Shown piece after piece: positions 12,001-22,947 of a DNA stretch of 64,000 nt (positions are counted from its first letter, which is position 1; every line of letters begins with the position of its first letter). Source of the stretch: Ailanthus altissimus. Lineage: Eukaryota; Streptophyta; Magnoliopsida; Sapindales; Simaroubaceae. The stretch spans positions 17,936,001 to 18,000,000 of the forward strand of contig OX327712.1 in NCBI GenBank assembly GCA_946807835.1, in the 5' to 3' direction. The notes under the pieces were generated by a model. It searched no databases, was not told where the DNA came from, and saw only the letters and a program-made list of their open reading frames with translations. The translations under genes and the position numbers were made by a program.

Positions 12001-12429
12001 TTAAACTATTTTATTCTTAAATATATTTTTTTAGAAATACTTTAATAATTTTTAAAGGGGTTTTAGTGTTTGAGTTATTTTTTATTTATATTATTTAGGG
12101 AAATGATCACTAATAGCTCTTTTTTTAAAACTCATATTTTTTTTTACTTATAAAATTAAAATACAATTTTAATAGTTATAAAATTTAAATTTGGATCATT
12201 TTATTTTACTTCTAAATTATATTTTACCTCTCTCCTATAATGTTATATGATTTTTTTTTCTTCTAAAATTCACTCAATCAACACTTTAAAAATTTGAGTT
12301 TAAAAATAAGTAGATCATGTATTTGAGTATTAGCATTTTGACGGTTGGAATCTAAAAAGACTAGTTTGAGAAATGAAAATTCATAAAATGGATAAAGAGA
12401 ATGAAATTGAGGATGAAAAAGAATACAAA
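9085..12429. other. AT-rich intergenic DNA, copy 1, with a probable decayed LTR
   Basis: No gene is supported. The part from about 9516 (TGTTATGACATTC, followed by GCTGCGGAA) to about 11010 reads like an old reverse-oriented LTR. It contains a GGTCCAGTCC block near 10863 and a GGTGGACTGCACTAG block near 10957 of the type common in plant LTRs. I could not find its exact ends. Short open frames here, such as 11225-11458, are compositional. A 17-T run at 8686-8702 lies just before this region. Confidence 0.35.
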
Positions 12430-14028
12430 AGTGAATGAGAAGTCCTAAAGGGCTGCAAAAACAGCCCAGAAATAGAATACACAAAACAACATCCAAATAT
12501 CTATACCCCAACCAGTATTTGGTTCCCAAGATTTACAAACAATGACGTCCCAAGATTTACAAAAAAAAAAATCCTATAAACAAAATGAACCCAAGGAGAT
12601 TGATGAAAGAAGAGAGATGTCTCTTAAAGACTGAAGACCAATGAGAAGAAAAAGCAAATTTTGTCCTATTTTTTTAATGTTGAATTGAGCCTTTATCCAA
12701 ATTTTTTTAAAAAGATAATAATTGATTACTATTTTTATCAAAATTAAGAAGAAAATATTAAGTTTAGGTCTTATAAAATATAAAATTCGGATCTTTTAAA
12801 TTGTCTAAAATTTTATTTTGTTATAATTTTATTATGTTTTACTCAAGCTCTTCAATTTGTGAGATCCACATATCTTTTGTGATACCTACATATCTTTTTA
12901 ACTACGTAATATTATTTTTGCATTCTTATGTTTATATAGTGTTGTATATGATTAGTCAAAGGAAAAAAATGAAAATGTCGGGTCAATTTAGCTAAAATCT
13001 GAGTCTGTCATATCTTTTTGGCCCCCGTTGACTCAAAATCCTAGTTCTGCTTATCTTAAAAAATATGAATAATTCGTTCTTGCCAAATCACTAGTAATAG
13101 CAAGGACTGCACATGTCAAGAGATCTTCTTCTCTTCTTATGTTGGGTCAACTTAGCTAAAATCTTGAGTCTATCATATGTTTTTGGCTCCCATTGACTCA
13201 AAATCCTAGTTCCGGCCCTGATCTTCTTCCCATCTTATCTTAAAAACTATGGATAATTCGTTCTTGCCAAATCACTAATCATAGCAAGGACTGCACATGT
13301 CAAAGCGAAAACATTCTCAATTAATAGGGTTCACTAGAAGCTGGGTGACCCCAGAAAATTTACTTCCTTACATAGAGAAGATGTATAAAATGAAGAAAAA
13401 AGGGTCTATCTTCTCATGCTAAATGATACTAAAAATAGGAAAAGGCAATCATTTTTGGGGGGCTACTGTATTATCTCAGAATGGAACATTAATTGAAAGG
13501 TGGGAATTTAATGCTTGTATCGGACATTTTCTGATATTTCAAGCATGATAAATAAACATGGGGATTTTTGATAATTAATTATTCTTATTATTGTTACTTT
13601 AATATTATGCTAGTTAGGAAGTTTGTATCATGTAGATAGTTGCTGCTCTCAAATAAGGTTTTTAGGGTGTTCTATTGATTATAATGGGTTCCAATCTTTT
13701 GTTTTTGTTTTCTTTGTGAATATCTAGCCACTTTTGTTTCTTCTACAATCTTCTTTGTTTCTTATAACAAAAAAAAATAAAAAAAGAAAAGGATGAGGAC
13801 CGAGTTGTATTGTGGTTGGCAACTTTGTTTACATAGATGGAAGGTATTTCACAGTGTGAGCCAGGATGCAGAATGAGATTCAGCCTTATTGGGAATCAGG
13901 CATTGCTAACTCTGGATTTTCCTGCAAGTTTTTTCTGGGGTGACGGGAAATGAATCCTGTGGTAGTTCAAAGTTTATTGTTTTTCTAGCTCTCATTTGCT
14001 TAATTAACATTTTCTTTATTTTTAGTAG
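12430..14028. other. DNA upstream of the AIPP2-like gene; probable duplication junction at its left edge
   Basis: Starts where the large repeat ends. It contains the tandem repeat at 12977-13304 and otherwise AT-rich DNA. I looked here for the N-terminal exon normally found in this gene family (acidic, with an LRG-x-RMQG type motif) and did not find it. A short open stretch from the ATG at 13838 could be a leader exon, but this is unsupported. Confidence 0.5.
12977..13304 (+). repeat. Two-unit tandem repeat upstream of the AIPP2-like gene
   Basis: Units at 12977-13119 and 13141-13304 share GGTCAA-TTAGCTAAAATC, GTTGACTCAAAATCCTAGTT and GCAAGGACTGCACATGTCAA. The second unit has about 20 extra bases after AGTTC. 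It is a local duplication within the presumed promoter or first intron. Confidence 0.85.
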
Positions 14029-17000
14029 GTAACATCACAGGCTGAAAGAAGATCTGGTAAGCGTTCCATGAGTCGAAGAAATCGTATGAGAGCAGAGTCT
14101 GGGACTTGTAACGTGTGTTTCGCTCCTTGTTCATCCTGTATGCATCTGAACCTGGCTCTCATGGGATCAAAGACTGATGAATTCTCTGATGAAACCTGTC
14201 GTGAAACTACTGGTAGTCAATATTCCAACAACGAGAGTGATGGCTTACATTCATGTAAGGGTAGACCATGTGACAGCCTTCAACATACAGCCAGTGAAGC
14301 AAGCAACCTGCTCAGTGTCAATTCAAGTCACGATTCTTTTTCTGTTAATGCTGAAAGTAAAGCAGCTATAAGGTCTTCTGATAGATCTGCTGCTTCAGAA
14401 GATTTTGAGATGCATATAGAGTTGCTCTCCAGTGCAGCTGGTGCCATGGCTCAACTATCTCCAAAACCTGAGACTGGTGTGGATCAGAGAATATCCTTGA
14501 TTAAGTATGAAGATCCAAAAGGTGTAGAAGGTCTTGATGACAATATATCATGTGTTAGTAGAGCCAATGATACTAATGTAGCTGTCACAGCTGTCAGTGA
14601 TCATGACAGAAGTGTAGACATTAAGAATTTATCTCATAGTTCAGCTTCAGTTTGTAGTTTAGGTGCAGATGGCTTGGGGAAGACACCATCTTCCCAGAAA
14701 TTAGAGTTGTCAGAGATTCCTTTGTTAAAAAAGGTTGATGCAAGTGGTGGCTCTCCAAAGGGGCGAAGTCCAGTGTCTCAATCTCAAGGTGACAAGTGTC
14801 TTATTGAAGGCAGTTCTGAGGCCTTCACAAAGGTACATCCAAAGTCAGAAGTAGAGACTGACAAGGATATTGGGGACCCACCTGATGAAGCTTTTAAGCG
14901 TTCAGTCCAAGATAAACAAGATTTAAAGTCTACTCAGTTGGCCGAGTTTCCTGACATGCAACCTTTACAAGCTACATCTGGTGATGAAACTGATGAGTCA
15001 GACATTGTGGAACATGATGTAAGTAATTGGTTCATTCACTTTGTTTTATATTTAGATAAGTAGCTTGGAAAGCATATACTTTGAACAGTAAGCTGAGATT
15101 CTTTTAGCTTATTTTTTAGAACTTATTTGTTTACCAAAGATCTTGGTTGCCTTCAAATATGTCTTCGTTTAGTTTAAGCCTTGTAATGACAACTGAGATT
15201 AATTGTTCTTTTTCAGCGTATTGGTCTGCTGTCTCTCAATAAGAGGAGTTAATGCTACTATGTGCATATCTTTAACACTCTTTTAGCTTTGCTCCTTCTA
15301 GATCTTTTGCTGTATCTTGGGATCTGTCCTTTTTCCTATACAATCTTTATTATCAGTTTGTTATCTGGAAAGTGAAATATCTGCTAAGTACTTTTGCCTG
15401 AAACAGGTAAAAGTATGTGATATTTGTGGGGATGCTGGGCGGGAGGATTTGCTTGCAATTTGTAGCAGGTGTAGCGATGGCGCAGAGCACACGTAAGAAT
15501 ATACTGCGATTATCCTTATTTTTAGCAGCAAGGTTTTATACTTGGTGCTATTTTGTCTCTGTGCTAAATTTGTGTCTTAACATTGTTATTTCTGTTCATT
15601 ACAGCTATTGCATGCGAGAGATGCTTCAAAAAATTCCTGAAGGTGATTGGCTGTGTGAAGAATGCAAGTTCGCTGAGGAAACTGAAAAGCAGAAGCAAGG
15701 TAGGTAAAGCTGAAATAACATCTGTGTTTGAAGAAAAATCATCATTCTGAAATTGAATGCTTTAACGTACTGATCATTTTGTGAAATTGTACATCAAAGG
15801 TTTAGATTTAGAGGGTAAAAGAACAAACAAAATAAGTGCAAGCACACAAAGCTCAGGCAAGCGACAAACAGAAAATCTGGAGGCTGCTCCAGCTGCCAAA
15901 AGGCAGGCTATTGAAACAAGCTTGGGATCACCAAAATCATTGAGCCCTGGCAGAACAGCCACATTATCACGGGATAGTTCATTCAAGGGTGTTGACAAGG
16001 GCAAAGTAAGATCAGTATCTTTTGGCAATCATTCAAGCAATGATGTTGTGGAAAATACATGTCCTTCTAAGGGTAAATGGCTTTTCTGCTTGCCAAAATC
16101 TTTTTTCTTCTTTCTTTATCCATCTTCTTCTGTGTGTGTTTTTTCCCCCTTGTCGCATGTATAAAAGTCAATTATGCATTTTGGGTTGTGATTTTTTTGG
16201 TCTTATTTGAGCAACATCATTGTTTTTCTTCAATCAGGCACTTTGTTAAAATCAAGATCATTCAGCACCTTGAATTCTAAAGCAAAAGTGAAACTTGTTG
16301 ATGAAGTTGTTCATCCAAAGCAGAAAGGGACCAGAGAACAGGCATCCTTTGATATAAAGGAAGGGATTACCAGAGTGATGAGCAAATCTATGTCATTTAA
16401 ATCTGCAAATTCTGTCCGTTCAAGTGCTGGTGAATCAAAAGTTCAAATGCTTTCACCTAGATCATCTCGTGTTCACGATCTAAAAGGATTAAAACAAGTA
16501 AAAGAGCGAAATGCATTTGAAAGGAAAAATCTATCTAGGTTGGATCGGTCTGTTCCTGGTTCGTCAATGGCGCCTTCTGCTGTCTCAACGGCTAAGGTTG
16601 ATCTGAAGCTGATGCCTCGTGGTGAATCTATATCTATTTCATCTGCAAGCAACAACAGAGAGTCAAAGGTTGTGAAAGCTGAAGGAAAAGGAATTACTTT
16701 ATCTAAATCAAACAGCAATCTAGGTCGTCAAGGTGTAGAGGTCCCAGTTACACCAGGTATCCCTCTGCTTTCTCAACAGAGAGAATGCGTTAATTATATT
16801 TATCTTGCATGTTCACTGATATCACTTTTGTGTTCACTAGCATTTTGTTTTGAGTAAGTTTTGAGACTGTTTTGCTGTTTGGACAATGCAGTTGGAGCTT
16901 TCTGTATGAGTGGAGTGTGCAGTTCTTCTGTTGAACACAAGCCTAACCTAGTTAGTCCCAAAGATGAACCCTCATCAAGTTCCTCATGGACTGCAGAGAA

Positions 17001-20000
17001 GCCATCTACTAATGTTAATGAAATTCTACAAGATGCTTTACCTCGAGCTTTGGAATCAACAAATCAGGGTGAAAAAACCAGTTCTAGTCGCCCAAGATCT
17101 ACTATTACTGCAGGTCCAAAGGGTGTTTTATGTCAAAAATGCAGAGAATTTGGTCATGAAGTGGAAAGTTGCCCCCTTGGGAGTCCACATGTTTCTGGTG
17201 TTGATGTATCTGCCAGAAGGAATTCTAGGGAGGATGTGATTGGAGGTAATAAACTGAAAGCTGCACTTGAGGCAGCAAATAAGTTGCCTGTAACATATGG
17301 GAGGAACAGAGTGAATGATCAATCGGATGGATTATGCACGACAAATATAGATTTAAATTGCGAGAGAGCTTCTCAAGATCAATTATCAGTCTCTAATAAG
17401 AGAACATATGAAGTGCAAACAAATAAACAAACATCTATGAATCATCTCAAACCATTTAGTGCCCATTCAACTGATGTGGTGTCACCTTTGAGAGTGGGGG
17501 ATTCAATTTCCACTGTTCCTTCTTTTGGAAAGGCTGGAATTAGAGACCTGCCTGGTCAAGCTTTGGCAGATATATCCGCTCTTAAGAAGATTTCAGCCAT
17601 CCCAGAACATGAATACATCTGGCAGTAGGAATCTTTTCTTATCTATTAATTACTAGTCTTTTCCTTTGCATTTCTCTTTCCTTATGTTTTCATCAGTTTA
17701 TTGGGATTTTTCCTGCATCTGGAAATCAATTTAAGCTAAGCCTCTATTACTTACATGCAGAGGGGGTTTTGAGGTCCATAGACAGGGAAAATTTCTAGAC
17801 TTATGTGGTGGAATTCAAGCACATCTTTCTTCTTGTGCATCACCTAAAGTTCTTGAAATAGTGAACAAGTTTCCCCAGAGAATTCACTTAAATGAAGTAC
17901 CTCGCTTAAGCACATGGCCAACAATGTTTCATGAAAGTGGTGCTGAAGAAGATAATATTGCTCTTTACTTCTTTGCCAAAGATCTTGAGAGGTAAATATA
18001 TGCAACTTACTCTTTTCATATTTATAGTTGTCTGCCTGATGCTTACACTTATACTGCTTTGAATTTTAATATTCTTTTCTGGTATTACAGTTATGAGAGA
18101 ATCTACAAGGGTCTGGTGGATAGCATGATAAAAAAGGATTTGGCACTGAAGGGAAACCTTGATAGCATTGAACTTCTGATTTTCCCATCAAATCAGCTTC
18201 CCGAGACCTGTCAGCGTAAGCTTTAGTCTTAAAATTTCTATCTTAGAAGTAACAAATATAAACCTTTCATAGATTTTGATAGGACATCTTGCTTTTACAC
18301 CTTCAATTAGTCCTCGGATGAGGGCCAAGTGATATATCTTTTGTGCATGGAACTAGCTCCATAAAATATGTCCTGAACACCTATATGGCATGCTTGTCTT
18401 TAGTTTTGTTATTGTTATCTGCATCATGCATATATATTGAATCATTTGAAGTACTGTAGCTCACTTGGCAATGAAGATTATGAGCAATGGTGGATATGGT
18501 GGAATTAAGAAGATGACTTAAAAGGGGATTTATGTATTGTCTGTGCATGTTTTTGCTGTGCATCAAGGTTGAAATAATGCTTGGATGGAGTTGAAACCTT
18601 TCCCCTGTCTGTTTATGGAACAAGTTTGATGTAATGCAGCTCATTGTGATCGCATATTCTTCTTCACATATATTCTCATAGTTGTACCTTAGCTGCTGTA
18701 ATTAGATCTCAGGCATATTAGAAGTGGAACATCTGGTCAACTTAAATACTATTAAGTTTTATTTTAACATGTCCTAATTGCAAAATTTCATTGTCTGTTA
18801 TTGGCAGGTTGGAATATGCTGTTTTTCTTATGGGGTGTGTTCAGGGTAAGGAGAGTGAGTTGTTCAAATTCCTCAAAGAATTCATGTACTACCGGTTCAA
18901 ATATGGTGCCCCTCAACCCAGTAACTTCCACTGAGAGAACCTCTGTGTGTCAAAACCTAGATTTGCTAACGCAAACAGATAAAGATTCAGCTGCACGCAA
19001 TAGTTCCCACAACATGGCCCTAGGATCTTATGGTCCTGACAAGTCATGTATTGCAATAAATGGAAATTGTGATAAAAAGGTGTCTTCTGTTCAGCAGGCG
19101 TCTTTGGGTTTTCAACCTAACTCTGAACAACAAGATGGTAGACTGGACTCCGGATTAGCATTGAGGGCTGCAACAACCATGTCCCTTTTGTCTACAGAAA
19201 TTAGCAGTAGTCCTTCCCTGGTAATGTTAACTTCCTTCTGCATGTTTGTTAGAGAGCTTTTCGGTTTTTGTTTTTTCTGATTTCGTTCTTGATTTGTGGG
19301 GTTAATTTCTTTTAGAGCCTCTAGCCTTTTTTTCCCCCTTTTACTTCAGTTCCTTGTGTAGACAGTCTCTCCCTTATTATGTATATATTTCTTTCTTTTC
19401 ATGTATAAATTCTTTATTCAGTTTCTCAAAAATGAGAAAAAGGAAAAGAGAACCTTTCTTTTGCATGCATGTACATTGGAAAATCAAGTATCAAGTATGT
19501 CACAGTTGTTGCTTCTGGTAATTGCTTTGTTTTCATATTAATGCCCTTATTCATAGTATATGCTTTTACCTGACAAGCTGGCGTCAATTTTTAGATTGAG
19601 AGGAATTATCTTATGTAGACAGTTTTCCACAAGCTCTAAAGAGACTAAACTATATAGTCCATACATTTTCTACTCTAGGCGGCTTAGAAAATTAATTTAA
19701 TCATTTTAATTAGATGCTTTTATTTAGTAATTTTAGCTACCTTGTGATCTCTGTGAAAAGTGATTGCAAGAAGGATGTTTTCTGTTAACCAAGGATAGAC
19801 TATACATGTGTGTGTGTCATCAACTAACTGGATAACAATAAAATAATTTTCTGTCTATTTTGGGAAGAACTGGATGAACTGTTTTTTGAGAAGAGAATTT
19901 CAAAGGGTGACGTGAGATCTACAAAAGTTTGTAGCTAAGTGGTTGAGCTGACATATGAGTTTTAAATTTTCAGATGCTGTGCTTATGAACCTCGATGTCG

Positions 20001-21102
20001 ACCTCGTTTCAAACTTTTTTTTCCCTCAATTTGAAGTGTTATGTTCACCTGTCTTTATGATGCGTATTGATTTTTACCCATTACTTTGCAGGAAGAATGT
20101 GATCTTTCAGAGCGTGGACAGGACACAGAGGTCAAAACTTGTCAAGCAATAAGAAACAGTATTGGTTCTAGCAAAGGTGGGATGATGGAAATGAATGGAG
20201 GTACTTCATTTGGAGAAAATAGTTCATCTATTAGGAATCTCCCTGTTGGTAATCATGATGTAGGTGAAGACAGGAGTGTTCAGGCTGAAAAAGTGCCAGT
20301 TATAATGAAAAGAAGCAGAAATGAAATTAACCTTGAAAGGGACATGAATGATGATAGTTATCTAGATGCAGAAATTGCCTTAGAGGATCTGAACTCTAAA
20401 GGGATGGGTCATCAGCAGTCCAATCACCAGAGCTGTCCAGATTTGGACCTTAGAGAGACATCACAGAATTCGAGTGGCACAAGTAAGCGGATGCAATGGA
20501 ATGAGACATTTGTTGATGGAGAAAGTAGTAGTAAAAAGCCGAAGACAGTTTTTTCTGGTGCATACGAGTGTAGCAGTTCTATAGATAGAGATTATGGTGA
20601 TGGGTTTTCATCGCAGATAGATGATCTGGGTCCTAGTTCTTCTGTTGCGAAGAGATGTGAGGGACTTTCTGACAAAAAGGTTTTGCCCAATGACTTGGGT
20701 GCGGAGAGGTACTTCTTTCCTGTGGACTCACAACGTGCAGAAGATTTTCGATTGGGGGCCAACTCGGTGCCATGGAAAGTGCTCTCATCAAAGCATGAGG
20801 ATCAATATCTTGATGGGGTTCCAAATCTTGAGCTTGCTTTAGGGGCCGAGACTAAACAACCAAATAAGGGAATGCTGCCTTTCTTTGTTGGACCACTAGA
20901 CAAAAACAATAACCAGGACAAGCCTCCAGATAAGGAAGGGGAGGAGGATGTCTCCGCTTCCCTTTCCCTTTCCCTTTCTTTCCCGTCCTCGGACAAGGAA
21001 CAAACAAGTGTCAAACCTGCTTCAAAATCTGAGCAGCTCATGCCCGAGAGGCGTCATGTGAATACATCGCTAATCCTCTTTGGGGGCTTCTTGGATAAAT
21101 AG
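14029..21102 (+). CDS. AIPP2: AIPP2-like PHD-finger and SPOC-like domain protein (5' end not found)
   Basis: Ten exons: 14029-15018, 15407-15492, 15605-15699, 15800-16072, 16238-16756, 16892-17624, 17761-17991, 18091-18215, 18808-19220 and 20092-21102. All are GT-AG and in phase. From the first Met (14068) the protein has 1478 residues; 13 more codons are open upstream, so at least one 5' exon is missing. A PHD finger spans 321-366 (C321, C324, C336, C339, H345, C348, C363, C366). A CCHC zinc knuckle spans 722-735, and a SPOC-like domain about 887-1020, ending in WNMLFFLWGVFR. Near the C-terminus are EAR-type motifs LELAL (1388-1392) and LSLSLSF (1433-1439). Family knowledge: Arabidopsis AIPP2 (At3g02890) and its paralogue At5g16680 read unmodified H3K4 and work with AIPP3 and CPL2 in silencing. 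That this copy does the same is inference. If the duplication junction at 12430 cut off exon 1, it may be truncated. Confidence 0.82.
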
Positions 21103-22862
21103 CGAGACCAACAGGAAAATCTGAGTCTGTACATTATTGTGTTGCCCCACAGAATGTGAATGTATACCAAGATCATGTACAATGATCTTCAATGGGCTCT
21201 ATAGGAGATCATCTTTCCATCTGTTCATAACCCCCACAGGACTTGCAAATAATTCCCTTAATATCTTCCATTAGTTTTTTTTTTTTTTCTGGTTTTTTGA
21301 GTGCATAGATCTGGCTGATTGTATATAACGAGAATTAAAGCCGTATCAAATATTAAATGCCACATGAAATTCCAAGATCAATATGTTGTTGAATAGTTTT
21401 TTGTTTTGGTGTTTTTGTATTTCATTCTATTCAACTTGTGGTCTCTGATTTTTCTTATTGCTTTTGGCGCAGTTTTCAAATTTGAACTGCTGGTTGCCAG
21501 GACAATAGGGGTATTGACAGGTGATGTATTTGAGTTTGGAAAGGCATCGTATACCAGAAGATGCCAGAGCTTGATGACGCTGGTTAAATTGAATTTGCTT
21601 AAGCTTGTAAATATAATGTTAACTAGATCCTTTTATATATATATATATATATAAAAGGTATAAAGTATTCTTGCTCGTGCCTCGTGGTGACTAAAGAATA
21701 AAGGTTTGCTTCTTATTGTCATGGAAGCATTAGTTACTTACTGAAAAGTAATTAAATGTTTGGTAAATACTAAGTGTTTAGTAAACATTTTAATCGATGT
21801 ACAATATGAACTGTATCGATTTTTAAATAAATAGCATGTAAATTTGTAGATTTTAAGTAACGGGTTAATTAGATTATAGTTGGCATTTATTCAGGTAAGG
21901 GTCTATTAACGTCTTTTTAGGGTGGGTTAGAGTATGGCGACCATCACATACATTTTATGGATTTTTTAATTTGATGTTTTAAGTTTTAATTTACCGTTCA
22001 TGTCTTAAGGAATGTTGAACTAGGACTGGGCAATTTAGTCGAACCTGAATCAATCTGAGAAATTCGACTCGAAATTTTTAGGTCTTGATTTAGGATCAAC
22101 TAGTCGGGTCCATTACAAGGGATCTGACCCGATTAGGTCATTCGATTCTGGAACATTTTTCAACTAAACTGAGAATCAATTCGAAACAAAAAAACTAAAA
22201 AAAATATAAAAAGTGCAAACAACATCGTTTTGGATGGCTAAAAACGGTGTTTTCTTTACACTTAATTTTTTTTAAAAAAATAATAGAGATGCAAAATAGC
22301 ACGCAGAGTCTTAAACAACGCTATTTTTACACATATTTTAATTTATTTAAAAGAGGTGCAAACCCGAATTCGGACCAGACTTGAGTCCGCCAACCCCTAT
22401 TTAAAACGATTGTCGCTTCTGGTAAATGTACAATTTTTTTTTTGAAAGGAAGTAAAATTAAAATGTTAAGATTTTAGTTTTACTCTATAATTTAAAACTT
22501 AAACGAGCTTAAATAAGAGAGGAGTATAATATTACTTTTTAATATAATGGCCAAATTCAGGAATTAGCAATAACTTTTTAAAGTTAGATTTGTTTAATAA
22601 AACACAAGTGGTTCAAAACAAAAGGAAAAATAAGAAATAATAAAAGTTGAAAAACTGGCGGTTAGATTTGGCGGATCCACCAAAGGCACCACAGCTGTAG
22701 AACCGTCTTTATCAGTTTCACCTTTTCTAATTTTCCATAATACCCTTGACAATAATCAATACAACCAGCTAAAATCTAGAGGCATTTTTGGAAAATAGTA
22801 GTGTAATGATTATCTGTATTAAAACATTTTTTTTCTCCCATTTTCTCGCTTTCCTCGCTCAC
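21103..22862. other. 3' UTR of the AIPP2-like gene and intergenic DNA
   Basis: The first 250 bp probably hold the 3' UTR. A short TA dinucleotide run is at 21634-21652. Between about 22018 and 22420 sits a repeat-like stretch with inverted words such as GTCGAACC / GATTCGAC and an AAAACGGTGTTTT near-palindrome; its family is unknown. No gene is supported. Confidence 0.45.
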
Positions 22863-22869
22863 TTTATAT
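22863..22869 (+). promoter_or_regulatory. Probable TATA box and CT-rich leader of the At1g42960-like gene
   Basis: TTTATAT lies 79 bp upstream of the ATG and is followed by a pyrimidine-rich leader with CTCTCTCTC runs (22900-22945), the common layout of plant nuclear genes for plastid proteins. Transcription probably starts near 22895; this is inference from spacing. Confidence 0.5.
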
Positions 22870-22947
22870 CTTCACAAACTTCGCTCTCACACGCACGCAC
22901 TCTCTCTCTCTAAACCACTTCAGTTTCTCTCTCTAGATCTCTCTTTC

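Larger units (their letters stand above)
1..12429. repeat. Large direct repeat, copy 1 (left part of a near-identical duplication)
   Basis: The first base of the window aligns with base 28706 and the match runs without a visible break to 12429 (partner 41132), where the sequences part after a shared AA. The offset is 28705 up to the poly-T run at 8686, then 28704, then 28703 after the G-tract near 8930. Differences I found are one T fewer plus a T-to-A change in the poly-T run, one G fewer in the G-tract, and A10257 versus C38960. The left end of the repeat is outside the window, so its full length is unknown. All genes and elements inside are listed separately. Confidence 0.97.
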
